NCBI GenBank assembly: GCA_946534105.1 | Contig: CAMNCG010000015.1 | Location: forward strand, 1-34,649 | Direction: 5' to 3' | Length of the DNA: 34,649 nt | From: an uncultured Verrucomicrobiota bacterium | GTDB taxonomy: Bacteria; Verrucomicrobiota; Kiritimatiellia; RFP12; UBA3636 | In this document: in pieces, positions 8,957 to 18,700 of the stretch | Position numbering within the stretch: the first letter of the stretch is position 1 | Layout: each line of letters starts with the position of its first letter | The notes under the pieces: model-generated | What the model saw: only the letters and a program-made list of their open reading frames with translations | What the model was told of the DNA's origin: nothing | Database searches by the model: none | Position numbers and translations under genes: made by a program

Positions 8957-9826
8957 ATGAGACCTGAGACTTCCTCCATCGGCGACCCATCGGCGGCCGC
9001 CTTCCAGTGCGACGTGGACGCCACGCCCGCCTCCGCATTCCAGCCGTTCCGCTTCGCCGGGGCTACCCTTGACGAGGCCGCGCGCCTCGCCGCCTACGGC
9101 GCGGCGCCGGCCCTGCGCCGCTATGACGAAGCGTTCGACAAGGTCGTCGCCGAGGTCCGCGCGGCCGAGGTCCCCGACGGCTCGCCTCCGGCCGTGTGGT
9201 TTCTCTACAACATGGGAGTCGTTGTCAAGACGCCTCGCGCCGTTTTCGGAATCGACATCGCGCACCGAAAGGGGACGCTCCTGGCTCCGCTTCTCGACTT
9301 CGCGCTCGTCACGCACAACCACGACGACCATGTCGACGCCCCCTTCCTCGAAGCCATGGACGGCGCGGGCAAGACGGTGGTGTCCAACTTCTTCGACAAC
9401 TACGGCGCGTTCCGCGGAGGCCGCATGCCGGGCGGATACACGCGCGGCGGCAAGACCTTCGAACTCGGCGACGCCACCATTCTCACGGTTTCCTCCGACC
9501 ACAACGGCTACCTCGTGGACTTCACGCTGACATTCGAAATCCGCGTCGGCGACTGGACGCTCTACCACACCGGCGACTCGGCGAATCTCGGCAAGCTCCG
9601 CCCGGCGCGGACGCCCGACCTCTGGTTCGTGCATCCGCGATGCGGCATCGATCCGGCCGAAGCGGCGCAGACATTCCATCCGCGCCGGACCGTCCTCGGC
9701 CACACCTGCGAACTGGGCCACTCGAAATGGCGCTGGACGCTCGCCGACGCCGGCGAAGACGCCGAACGACTCCGCATCGACGGTTTCGAGTCCATGGTTC
9801 CACTTTGGGGCGACAGAATCCAATAG
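8957..9826 (+). CDS. Metallo-beta-lactamase-fold hydrolase (UlaG-like)
   Basis: VTHNHDDHVDAPF metal-binding motif (HxHxDH-like), ILTVSSDHNGYLVDF, LYHTGDSANLGKL, VLGHTCELGH. Confidence 0.65.
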   Translation: MRPETSSIGDPSAAAFQCDVDATPASAFQPFRFAGATLDEAARLAAYGAAPALRRYDEAFDKVVAEVRAAEVPDGSPPAVWFLYNMGVVVKTPRAVFGIDIAHRKGTLLAPLLDFALVTHNHDDHVDAPFLEAMDGAGKTVVSNFFDNYGAFRGGRMPGGYTRGGKTFELGDATILTVSSDHNGYLVDFTLTFEIRVGDWTLYHTGDSANLGKLRPARTPDLWFVHPRCGIDPAEAAQTFHPRRTVLGHTCELGHSKWRWTLADAGEDAERLRIDGFESMVPLWGDRIQ

Positions 9827-9859
9827 ATTCCCGGTCGTCCCAGCCCAAGACATCGCCCG

Positions 9860-10774
9860 ATGACTCCATTTGCCGCATTCCTCATCGTGCTCTCCGCCGC
9901 GCTGCACGCGACGTGGAACATGCTCGTCAAAAAATCGCGCACCGGACTGGCGATCTACGCCACGCTCTGCACCGTGGGCGCCGCCTGGACGTTTCCCGTC
10001 CGGTTCTTCACGCCGCTCGGGTTCTTCTCGCAGCCCCCGGCCTTTTACGGCTGGCTCGCGCTGATGCTCGTCTCGGAATTTTCCTACGCCTACGGGCTGC
10101 TCGCCTCCTACCGCCGGCTCGACATGTCCGTGGCGTATCCCGTCATGCGGTCGCTGCCCATTCTGATGCTGGCCGGGCTGACATCCGCGTTCGGGTTCGG
10201 CAAGCCCCTTTCGCCCACCGCCGTGACGGGAATGTGCATCGCCTTCGCCGGATGCCTCGTTCTGCCGTTCTCCACTTTTTCCGAATTCCGTCTGTCACGG
10301 TATTTCGACAAGTCCTTCGTGTTCGTTTTCTTCGTGGCCCTCGGCACGACAGGATACACGCTCTGCGACAGCCAGGCTCAAAAGGTTCTGGTGGAGGCGG
10401 CGCGCGCGGCCGGCGTCGAAGCGCCGAAGGCCGTCCTTTCGGTGACGTATTATTCCTACCGGTCGCTTCTTCTCGCGGCGGCCATGTGGATAGCCGTCCT
10501 GTGCGGACGGACATCGCGGGCCGAGGCGGCGTCGCTCCTCGAAAACCGGTCATGGACGCCCCTGGTCGCCGGATGCTGCTCCTCGATGACCTACGTCCTC
10601 GTCCTGGTCGCGATGCACTTCGTGACGAACGTGGCCTACGTGCAGGCCTTCCGCCAGGCCGGACTTCTCTTCGGGCTTGCGGAAGCGGTGTTCGTCCTTA
10701 AGGAGCGCTGCACGGCCCCGAAGCTCGTAGGCACGGCCCTGATTCTCACCGGACTCGCGCTCTCCACGCTGTAA
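9860..10774 (+). CDS. EamA/DMT-family permease
   Basis: About 10 hydrophobic segments; duplicated EamA architecture (VAYPVMRSLPILMLAGL..., AEAVFVLKERCTAPKLVGTALILTGLALSTL). Confidence 0.75.
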   Translation: MTPFAAFLIVLSAALHATWNMLVKKSRTGLAIYATLCTVGAAWTFPVRFFTPLGFFSQPPAFYGWLALMLVSEFSYAYGLLASYRRLDMSVAYPVMRSLPILMLAGLTSAFGFGKPLSPTAVTGMCIAFAGCLVLPFSTFSEFRLSRYFDKSFVFVFFVALGTTGYTLCDSQAQKVLVEAARAAGVEAPKAVLSVTYYSYRSLLLAAAMWIAVLCGRTSRAEAASLLENRSWTPLVAGCCSSMTYVLVLVAMHFVTNVAYVQAFRQAGLLFGLAEAVFVLKERCTAPKLVGTALILTGLALSTL

Positions 10775-10831
10775 CACGCGACGGGCGTAGGACAGGCGCG
10801 ACGGTCGGCAGACGCCGATTCGACCTGCGGC

Positions 10832-11062
10832 TCATGGCCGGGATCCGGTCCGAAGGAGGCCGGGCGTCCCCTGGCTCCGGCGGGCGCGGAGCGGCGTCGT
10901 TCCGAACCTCGACTTGAACTGACGCGTGAAATAGCTTTGGTTTGAAAATCCGCTGGCGAACGCGATGTCGGCGATGGAGTCGCGCGTCTCGTGCAGCAGT
11001 TTGAAGGCCTTTTCCAGACGATAGGCGTTGAGATACGCGATCGGACTCTGCCCCATGTGGCG
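10832..11062 (-). pseudogene. AraC-family regulator, C-terminal HTH fragment only
   Basis: Minus strand: HMGQSPIAYLNAYRLEKAFKLLHETRDSIADIAFASGFSNQSYFTRQFKSRFGTTPLRARR is the canonical second AraC HTH; no sensor domain is present. Confidence 0.8.
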
Positions 11063-11064
11063 CG

Positions 11065-11358
11065 GCGCTCGGCTCCGTGAACGACTACGTCTACTGCGCG
11101 GAAATCACCGTTGCCGGTGCGGCGAATGGCGTTTCTCTCGCCAACTTCCCGGCGCTTGTGCGCATTTCGGAATCTCGCATCGACGGTTTCGCATATTCCC
11201 AGCTCTCCTCGCCGACCGACGGCGTCGATCTGCGCTTCACGGACTCGGAAGGACATTTCCTCCCGCACGACATCGACACGTGGGATGGTGCGCCGGACAT
11301 CGGCTGCTACGAATCGACGAACGTGAGGCAGGATGCAACGCTGGTCGTTTTCTGCTAG
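11065..11358 (+). pseudogene. DUF2341-like fragment joined to a DIGCYE-type beta-helix C-terminus
   Basis: VYCAEITVAGAANGVSLANFPALVRISESRIDGFAYSQLSSPTDGVDLRFTDSEGHFLPHDIDTWD resembles DUF2341, then switches to GAPDIGCYESTN. Confidence 0.5.
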
Positions 11359-11385
11359 TATTGGCGACGCATTTTCGCAAGTGAC

Positions 11386-12246
11386 ATGAAAATCGGTCTT
11401 TCCACGCCAGGCGGTGCCGCGAATGCGGCATCCTACATCGATTCGGCCGCGCGCGCCGGAATCGACTGCTTTGAAATCTCTCTTCCCGGCCGCGAATACG
11501 CGGCCATGGACTACGCCGGCTTTGCCGCGAAGTCGCGCGACGCCGGCGTGGAAATCCGCTCGTTCCATCTCCCCTTCTACACGGACGTGGACATCGATCC
11601 GGCATCGCTCGACGCCGCCGTGCGCCGCCGCACGGCCGAGGTCCACGCCCACTACGTCGGCGTGGCCGCGTCGATGGGCGCGCGCCTCGCCGTCGTGCAT
11701 GCCTGCCTGGAGCCGGTGGAGGACGCCGACAGGGCCGAGCGCCTCGCGCGCGCGAAGGAATCGATGGCGGCGCTTGCGGAGGCGGGCGCGCGAGAGGGCG
11801 TGACGATCTGCGTGGAGGACCTTCCGCGCTCGTGCCTTGGCAACACCTCGGAGGAACTTGCCGACATCGTCGCCGCCGATCCGCGCCTGCGCGTCTGCTT
11901 CGACGTGAACCACCTGCTCAAGGAAACGCACGCGCATTTTCTCGCCACGCTTGGACCGAAGATCGCGGCCACGCACATCTCCGACTACGATTTCGTGAAC
12001 GAACGCCACTGGCTCCCCGGCGAGGGGAAAATCGACTGGCCTTCGCTCATGGACGGGTTCGAATCCATCGGCTACGCCGGCGCTTTCAACTACGAACTCG
12101 GCTTCAAGGGCAATCCGAAGACGGTCCGCCGCAGACGCGACCTCACATGCTCCGACATCGTCCGCAACGCGCACGAAATCTTCGCCCGGAAGCCGCTGAC
12201 CGTCATCGGCGAAGGCGGCCTGCCGAACCTTCCCATGTGGCCGTGA
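11386..12246 (+). CDS. Sugar phosphate isomerase/epimerase (AP-endonuclease-2-like TIM barrel)
   Basis: MKIGLSTPGG...GIDCFEISLPG...ICVEDLPRSCLGNTSEEL...VCFDVNHLLKETHAHFLATLGPKIAATHISDYD...YELGFKG. Confidence 0.75.
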   Translation: MKIGLSTPGGAANAASYIDSAARAGIDCFEISLPGREYAAMDYAGFAAKSRDAGVEIRSFHLPFYTDVDIDPASLDAAVRRRTAEVHAHYVGVAASMGARLAVVHACLEPVEDADRAERLARAKESMAALAEAGAREGVTICVEDLPRSCLGNTSEELADIVAADPRLRVCFDVNHLLKETHAHFLATLGPKIAATHISDYDFVNERHWLPGEGKIDWPSLMDGFESIGYAGAFNYELGFKGNPKTVRRRRDLTCSDIVRNAHEIFARKPLTVIGEGGLPNLPMWP

Positions 12247-12263
12247 ACGGTTGAAAGGTTCCG

Positions 12264-12326
12264 CGTGTCGCCTGTCGCGTATCGCGTGTCTCCAGTCGCT
12301 TGTCGCCCGTCGTGTGTCGCCTGCTT
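12264..12326. repeat. Degenerate heptamer array (9 units) upstream of a start codon
   Basis: CGTGTCG CCTGTCG CGTATCG CGTGTCT CCAGTCG CTTGTCG CCCGTCG TGTGTCG CCTGCTT, then ttaccATG. Confidence 0.85.
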
Positions 12327-12331
12327 TTACC

Positions 12332-12727
12332 ATGAAAGTTCGTCCTTTTCTGATTTTCCCGGCCCTGCATCTCGTCGCAATTCTTTCGGCTTGGGCCGAT
12401 GATTTCGCCATCGCGCCGGACGGCAACTTTCTCATCGACGGCGAGGCGTATTTCGGGCACACGCGCGCGAGCCACCGCGCCAAGGTTCTGCTTCAGTATG
12501 CGCGCGGGTTCAACGCAACGTATTACTTCAAGTGGGACCGGCGTCTCGACAATCCCGCGTTCCGCACCCCCGACGGCCCAAGCCGCATGGCCGAGACGTT
12601 CCCATACATGGCGCTCAACCCCGCAGCCACTCCGCCGGAGGCCTTCGCCGGGATGCTGGACGCAAAGCGCGAAATCGCCGACGTGGAGAAGCTCTTCAAC
12701 CCGCGCGGCCGCGGCCGACCGTGCTGA
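12332..12727 (+). pseudogene. N-terminal fragment of a secreted glycosidase-like protein
   Basis: Signal peptide MKVRPFLIFPALHLVAILSAWA followed by DDFAIAPDGNFLIDGEAYFGHTRASHRAK...; ends abruptly after about 130 aa where unrelated GH78-like sequence starts. Confidence 0.45.
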
Positions 12728-12950
12728 CGCTCGCCGTCACGGACGGCTCGTGCCGCGCGTTCGAGACCTTCACGCCGGTGCGCGTCCTCGTGAACGAATG
12801 GGGCGAAAACGTCTACGACTTCGGCGCGAACATCGCCGGATGGTGCGAAACGAGGTGGAGGGCGCGACCGGCGCGAGGGTGCGCATCGACTTCCCACGCC
12901 CCGCGCTAGCGCTGGAATTGCGCTGGAAAAAGTTGAACGCGGGGGAGCCA
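12728..12950 (+). pseudogene. Internal fragment of GH78 alpha-L-rhamnosidase with a frameshift
   Basis: LTLAVTDGSCRAFETFTPVRVLVNEWGENVYDFGANIAGWCE in one frame continues as EVEGATGARVRIDFPRPA in the next (shift near 12847); YDFGxNIAGW is a GH78 hallmark. Confidence 0.6.
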
Positions 12951-12961
12951 TATGGTAGAAT
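12933..12961 (+). promoter_or_regulatory. Sigma-70-like promoter for the SDR gene
   Basis: TTGAAC (12933-12938), 17-nt spacer, TGG + TAGAAT (12956-12961). Confidence 0.6.
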
Positions 12962-12968
12962 CCGTGCC

Positions 12969-13017
12969 GATTTCGACATTTGAATTTCGACTTTTGACTT
13001 CGGACTTTCGACTTTCG
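12969..13017. repeat. Degenerate heptamer array (7 units) immediately before the SDR start
   Basis: GATTTCG ACATTTG AATTTCG ACTTTTG ACTTCGG ACTTTCG ACTTTCG, then accATG. Confidence 0.85.
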
Positions 13018-13020
13018 ACC

Positions 13021-13785
13021 ATGAACGAGACAACGACTTCTTTCGACCATCGCGTGGCGGTTGTGACCGGCGCTGCGGGCAACATCGGCCTGGCCACGTG
13101 CCGGATGCTCTGCGAGGCCGGCGTCCGCGTGGCGGCGGCCGATCTGGACGCCGGAGTCCTCGAAGACCGGATCGCCCCGCTCCGCGAGCGGGGATTCGAC
13201 ATCCGCGCCTACGCTCAGGACGTCTCCGACCGGAAGGCGACCGAAGCCGTTTTCGGGAAGATCATCGGGGATTTCGGCAAGATCGACATCCTCGTGAACA
13301 ACGCCGGCGTGTGGGTCCACCGCGGAGGCAAGGGGCGCCAGCGCTTCGAGGAAATGGACGAGGCCGAAATCCGGCGCATCGTGGAGATCAACCTCTTCGG
13401 CGTCATGCACTGCATGCGCGCCGTCCTCCCCCACATGGCGGAGCGCGGGTACGGGCGGATCGTGAACCTCGGCTCCATCGCCGGCGAGGTCGGGCTGCCG
13501 GGTTTCTCCGACTATGCGGCGTGCAAGGCGGCGGTCATCCGGTTCACGCAAACGCTCGCGATGGAGAACGCCAAGCGCGGAATCACGGTCAACAGCGTCT
13601 CGCCGGGAATGATCCTGCAGAAGGTCGTCCCGCACGACGGGACGTGGCTCGGACGGACGGGCGCACCGGAGGAAGTCGCCCGCGCCATCGTGTTTCTCGC
13701 GTCCGACACGGCGGGATACCTGACGGGCGTGGACGTTCCGGTGGACGGCGGCCGCATCCTCGGCCCGCGCAGCGTCGATTTTTAG
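13021..13785 (+). CDS. SDR-family oxidoreductase
   Basis: VAVVTGAAGNIGLATCRML (Rossmann), NNAGV, S-x-Y-AACK active site (LGSIAGEVGLPGFSDYAACKAAV), SPGM, GVDVPVDGG. Confidence 0.9.
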   Translation: MNETTTSFDHRVAVVTGAAGNIGLATCRMLCEAGVRVAAADLDAGVLEDRIAPLRERGFDIRAYAQDVSDRKATEAVFGKIIGDFGKIDILVNNAGVWVHRGGKGRQRFEEMDEAEIRRIVEINLFGVMHCMRAVLPHMAERGYGRIVNLGSIAGEVGLPGFSDYAACKAAVIRFTQTLAMENAKRGITVNSVSPGMILQKVVPHDGTWLGRTGAPEEVARAIVFLASDTAGYLTGVDVPVDGGRILGPRSVDF

Positions 13786-13908
13786 GCCGACGCCGTGGCG
13801 GAGGCCTGCGGCTACGCCTCGCTCGCCGACTTCCGCCGCGTCTTCAAGAAGCGCGTCGGCGAAACCGTCCGAAAATGGACGAATTCGCAGCGCACCCCGC
13901 CCCGTTAG
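13786..13908 (+). pseudogene. AraC-family regulator, last ~40 aa only
   Basis: Immediately after the SDR stop, in the same frame: ADAVAEACGYASLADFRRVFKKRVGETVRKWTNSQRTPPR*, the C-terminal AraC HTH helix-turn signature. Confidence 0.7.
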
Positions 13909-14040
13909 ACTGGCCGCGCGCCGGCCGGCCCCGTCGCCGGCGATGAAACGACGGATTGCAAGCAACACGGCCTTGGGTTCGGCGCGAGGGGGCGCGGGCG
14001 CGCCCGATGCGGCGGGGGACCTGCTATAGTCTTCCCCCGC

Positions 14041-14265
14041 ATGCTTTCTTTTTCCTTCACCATCCCGTCGCCCTCCGCAGCCCGCGCGGACCGGCTCGTC
14101 ATGGCCTTTGCCCCGAAACCGCCTCCGTCGGGCAAGCAGCTGGTGAAGCCCTCGGCGGAGGAGCCGCAGAGCGCGAAGTCCGGCCCTTGGCCCTGGACAG
14201 GAAGTGCCGGCACCTGGCATTTCGGCGCGGCCGTCAACGACGACGGGACGCTGGACTTCCAATGA
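14041..14265 (+). CDS. Short hypothetical protein
   Basis: 74-codon ORF (...GPWPWTGSAGTWHFGAAVNDDGTLDFQ) preceded by an extended -10-like TGCTATAGT; no recognised family. Confidence 0.3.
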   Translation: MLSFSFTIPSPSAARADRLVMAFAPKPPPSGKQLVKPSAEEPQSAKSGPWPWTGSAGTWHFGAAVNDDGTLDFQ

Positions 14266-14321
14266 TGCCGTCCGCGACCGTCTCCTGCATTCTCTGACAT
14301 TTGCGCCCTGCGGGGGGGGGG

Positions 14322-15569
14322 CTACCTTCTGCTTTTTCGCCAGTCGCGCATCGTGCAGCCGAAACGGTTTCGGAAGAGTTCCTTCAAGTAGCCGGAGCTC
14401 TCGAATCCGCATATCGGGCCGATTTCGCCGATTGGCGTCTGCGTCTCGGTGAGCAGGGTGCGCACGCGCTCCAGGCGGACGTCCTGAATCAACCGGCAGA
14501 CGGTGCCGCCCGTCACGACCTTGAAATTCTTTTCCAGCAGGCTCACCGACGCGAAGACCGCTTTCGCGACGTCCTCGACGTCGATCCCTCCCGTCGCGGC
14601 GTTCGCGCGGATGAATTCCTCGGCGCGGGATACCATGAGCCGCGCCTCGTTGCGGTCGCTGGTGGATTGCCGCGCCACCACGCCGCGTATGCCATGGACG
14701 AGACGGAAGCCCGCGCTTGCGCGGCGTTCCTCTCCCTTTAGCAGTCCCACGAGCGTTTCCGCCATCAGATATCCGCCGCCCTCGTAGTCGAGGACGATGC
14801 TGGAGAGCGTCGGTGGCGTGTCCGGGCAGATGAATTCGTCGTCATCGACGCCCAGTACCAGCGCCGACTGCGGGACGGCGACCCCCGCCGCGAGACAGGC
14901 CTCCAGGACGTTTACCGCCACGTGGTCTCGGGCGGCGAGGATGCCGACCGGCTTCGGTAGCGCCGCGATCCACCTTGCAAGCGCTCTGCGTTCGCGGACG
15001 CCGCCGTTCGGCGCGGCCCGCACCGGCCCGAACGAAGCGTAGGAGCGGCCCGTTTTCGCCGCGCATTCCCGGAAGGCGGCGTCGCGCTCCGCCGACCACG
15101 TCCATTCCGCGCCTCCTTTGCCGGCCATGCGTTCGCCCACGAACGCAAGATTCCTGACGCGGCACGTGGCGAAGTGCTTTGCCGCGCCTTCGGCCACGGC
15201 GGCGTTGTCCACGAAAACGCTTTCCATCCGGAGAGGGACGCCTTTCGGCGGCTCGACGCCGCCCAGCACTGCGGCCCGGACTCCCATCCGCATCGCTTCC
15301 GCCAGCGTCCGCCTTGTCGGGCCTCCCATGATCAATCCGTCGGGACGCCAGTCGCGGAAGTCCTGGAGTTTCGCGCTGGCGGTTCCGGGACCGAAAAGAC
15401 GCACCTCCACGCCGGGATGTGTCGCCGCATAGCGCCGGATGCCCCGCGTTCCCTCGCGCGAGACGCGCGATCTCGCGTCCATGTGCGCCAGAATGCGCAA
15501 GGGGGGGTGGCCCGAAGGGCCGATTACGGCAGTTTTTCCGCATTGAGAGGATACTGACATTGCTTGCAT
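14322..15569 (-). CDS. XylR-like transcriptional regulator: LacI-type periplasmic-binding sensor plus AraC HTH
   Basis: RILAHMDARSRVSREGTRGIRRYA...GILAARDHVAVNVLEACLAAGVAVPQSALVLGVDDDEFICPDTPPTLSSIVLDYE, then LLEKNFKVVTGGTVCRLIQDVRLERVRTLLTETQTPIGEIGPICGFESSGYLKELFRNRFGCTMRDWRK. Start chosen at 15569 because a -10-like box lies 7 nt upstream. Confidence 0.85.
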   Translation of the reverse strand: MQAMSVSSQCGKTAVIGPSGHPPLRILAHMDARSRVSREGTRGIRRYAATHPGVEVRLFGPGTASAKLQDFRDWRPDGLIMGGPTRRTLAEAMRMGVRAAVLGGVEPPKGVPLRMESVFVDNAAVAEGAAKHFATCRVRNLAFVGERMAGKGGAEWTWSAERDAAFRECAAKTGRSYASFGPVRAAPNGGVRERRALARWIAALPKPVGILAARDHVAVNVLEACLAAGVAVPQSALVLGVDDDEFICPDTPPTLSSIVLDYEGGGYLMAETLVGLLKGEERRASAGFRLVHGIRGVVARQSTSDRNEARLMVSRAEEFIRANAATGGIDVEDVAKAVFASVSLLEKNFKVVTGGTVCRLIQDVRLERVRTLLTETQTPIGEIGPICGFESSGYLKELFRNRFGCTMRDWRKSRR

Positions 15570-15576
15570 GGCGGAA

Positions 15577-15582
15577 ATGCTA
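15577..15582 (-). promoter_or_regulatory. -10-like box (TGG-TAGCAT) 7 nt before the regulator start
   Basis: Minus strand: tgTGGTAGCATttccgccATGcaagcaatg. Confidence 0.45.
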
Positions 15583-15600
15583 CCACATTGAGCGGCAAGC

Positions 15601-15628
15601 CGCATGTCGCCCGTCGCGTGACGCATGT
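15601..15628. repeat. Heptamer array (4 units) in the divergent promoter region
   Basis: CGCATGT CGCCCGT CGCGTGA CGCATGT. Confidence 0.7.
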
Positions 15629-15710
15629 CATTATTTTCCGAAAAATCTGACAATCTTTCCGATTTTTTGTATTACGCCATTTCTTGTTTTGCGCGATAAT
15701 GGAAACCGTG

Positions 15711-18700
15711 ATGAGGACAGTAGCAGCGTTCCTTGCTTGCGCCGTCGCCGCAGCGGGCGGCGACAGCGATGCCGTCGTCTGGCGGCTTGGCGTGGCCGAC
15801 GGCTCTTCGGCGGAGTTCCGCCCCTGCCACGCTTGGGAATACGGTCGCGCACCGTGGCTCGCGACGCATCCGTCGATGGACGCCGCCACGCACACGTTTC
15901 GCTACTCCGTCTTGCCGGGGGCGACTCAGCGGCCGGAAATCCCCGCCGAGATTTGCGGTGTCCATGAATGCCGTTTCATGCCCAACGACGAGGTTGTGAC
16001 CGGTCTGGCCCTCTCGTGGGACGAGGACGCTCCCGGCAACCGCCTTCTGCGCTTCGATTGCGCAGCCTTCAGCCATTCGCCCGACAACGGGCGCGGCGGC
16101 GTGGAGTTGTCCCTCTCAGACGGCCGCAAGCGCGTTTTCGACATCCCCGAACGCAACGCGGAGGGGAAACCGTTTCCTTTTGCGATGGAATGCGTCGTTC
16201 CGGTCGCGCCCGGACGCAACGAGGCGACCATCCGCGTTGTTTCCGGCGGAAAGCACGAACGTATCGTCTTCGACGCGATAACCCTCGGCGAAACGGACGC
16301 CGCGCCTGACTTTCCGCCAATCCTAGAAGCGGCGACATCCGACATGGACGGCATTTTCCATCCGGGAACCGACGCGCGGCTGCGCTTTCGGCTTTTCAAT
16401 GCGACCGAGGGCGTCGCCAAGTATGAAGTGTCGGACACCGCCTCGAACGCGGTATTCCGCGGAACGGCCGTTATCGCAAACGGCGTGGGCGAAGCGCCGC
16501 TGCCGACGAACCGCAAGGGCTGGTTCAAGGTCGTGGCAAAACTTCCGGGGCGCGGGTTTCCAGCCGGTGGTGGTGGGGTGGCGATCTCCGGATCGCCAAT
16601 CCCAGCCGGCGGACTGGAGTCCGCCGCCCCTCCGCCCGCGTCCCCGGAGCCTCCTTCCGCCGCAACCGCCTACTGTGTCGTCGAGCCGCCGGAGGAGGGC
16701 TTCCGCGACGATTCCCGATTCGGGTGTCACGCACTGGAAGGAGACGGCTACGAGCGGCCCATGACCGCATTCTCCCGCGAGTGGACCCGCCGCAGCGCGA
16801 GGCGCGCCCGCCTTGCCGGATCGAAATGGGCTCGCCTCCACTACCTCACATGGCCGCTGGCGGAGCCGGAACCGGGACGCTTCGACTGGGACGACCTCGA
16901 CTTCCGCCTTGGAGTGGCCGAGGAGAACGGCCTTCGCGTTCTCGTGAACGTCGCCGGAGTCCCGCGCTGGTGCTCGCCATCTGACGACGATAGCATGACA
17001 TGCACCGGATCGAAGCGCTGGAAGTTCCACCCGCCGAAAGACCATGCCGAGTGGGCGCGTTTCGTCCGCGCCCTCGTCTCGCACTGCCGTGGCCGCGTCT
17101 CGGATTGGGAGATCGGCAACGAACCCGGCTACACGAGCGCCTTCTGGATCACGGGCAGCCCGTCCGACTTCGGCGCATACCTTGCAACGGCTTACGACGC
17201 CGCCCACGGGGCCGACCCGGATTGCCGCATCTATCCCGGCGCGCCAATCGAGCCGGTTTTCATCGAGGAAGCCGTGAAGTCGCTCGGAGGGCGCGCACCA
17301 TGGGATGTTTTCAGCGCCCACTATCTTGGCAACTCGAAACGTTTCTCTCCGAGAACGCGGAGCTTCGCCGAAATGAACGCCTCGTTCGGCAGACCTCCTG
17401 CCATTGTGAATTCTGAAGACATGGGCTGGGTGGGTAGCCGCGGCGAAGGTCCGCTTGCCGTGGCTGCTTCCGCCGTGAAGCTCCATGTCCGGGATGCCGC
17501 GCAGGGCGTGATCCGCACGTTCGCCTTCAGGATTTTCCACTACGGCGGCGGCGAATATCCCTTTTTCACGGCGGAAAGCGTGCCTCTCCCGGCCTTCGCG
17601 GCATACCGGGAGATGACGCACCGCCTTGAAGGTGCCAGATACGTGGGCGACGTATCCACGGCGCAATGCGAGGCTTACGTCTTCGACCGCGCCGGTACGC
17701 CCGTCACCGTTTTCTGGAATGCTCTTTCAGTTCCTGCAACCTTCCGCGCGACGTTTGGCATGGGGCCGTTTTCCGCCGTTGACGAGATGGACAACGAATC
17801 ACCCGCCGTTCCCGGCGCGGACGGTGTTCTCGCGCTTTCCGCCTCCTCGATGCCGCGCTACGTCGAAGGCGGCGACTGGGATGCCATCCAAGCCGCCATG
17901 GAGGCGTCCGCCGCCGAAAGGGCGTCGGACAAGGGCTCGCACCCGCTCGGCGAAAACCTCGTCCCGGAGGAGAAACGCACCCTTTCCGCCAAAAGCCGGC
18001 GTTTCGTGAAAGTCGCGGCCGACGTTCCCGTCGCATACGGCGAGGCTTACGTTCTCGCCGCCACGATCCGCGGGCGCGGCACCCTCGACGGCATCGTGAC
18101 GGTCCGTGACGCGGACGGCACGGAAATCTACCCGCGCCGCCAGGGGCTCAACTGCCTCATGAACCGCCACGCGGAAGAGGGCGAATGGCGCACCGTTTCC
18201 GATGTCTTCACGATTTCCGACGAAAAGGCAGCGTCGCTCACCCTCGTCCTTGTCGCCAATTTCCGCGAGGAAGGCTCCGGATCCGCGCTGGAAGTCCGCG
18301 ACGCCACCGTGGCCCGCATTTCGGAAACGCACTCCGTCTCGAAGGCCCTCCATCGCGGCGTGTTCGGAACGGACGGATTCGGACCGCCCATCGCCATCCC
18401 CGGCGCGACGGCCAGGGTTGCGTTGTCGAGCGGGGATTCGGGGGCGCAGTCCCCGTCGTTCCTAAGACTCCGCTTCGAAGTCGATGACGACGTGTTCGAC
18501 CCGCCGGACGGCCCGGACAACTGCTGGTTCAAGGACTGCATCCAGTTCGCCATCGACCCCGGCGACGACGGCGCGGACTACCTTTCCTTCCGGCTTCTCC
18601 GCACGGCCGCCGGAGATGGCGTCCTCTTCAAGGACCACGACTACGCCACCCCGGAGTTGCCGGACGACATCACCCGCTACGGCGTCATCCGCGATGTCGG

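Noticed and set aside
7871-9907. 678-aa antisense ORF spanning a glycosidase end and the metallo-hydrolase
   Set aside because: Crosses a gene boundary on the other strand and has no coherent domain; shadow ORF.
12264-13017. CRISPR array from short periodic repeats
   Set aside because: Units are 7 bp and directly contiguous, without unique spacers or cas genes.
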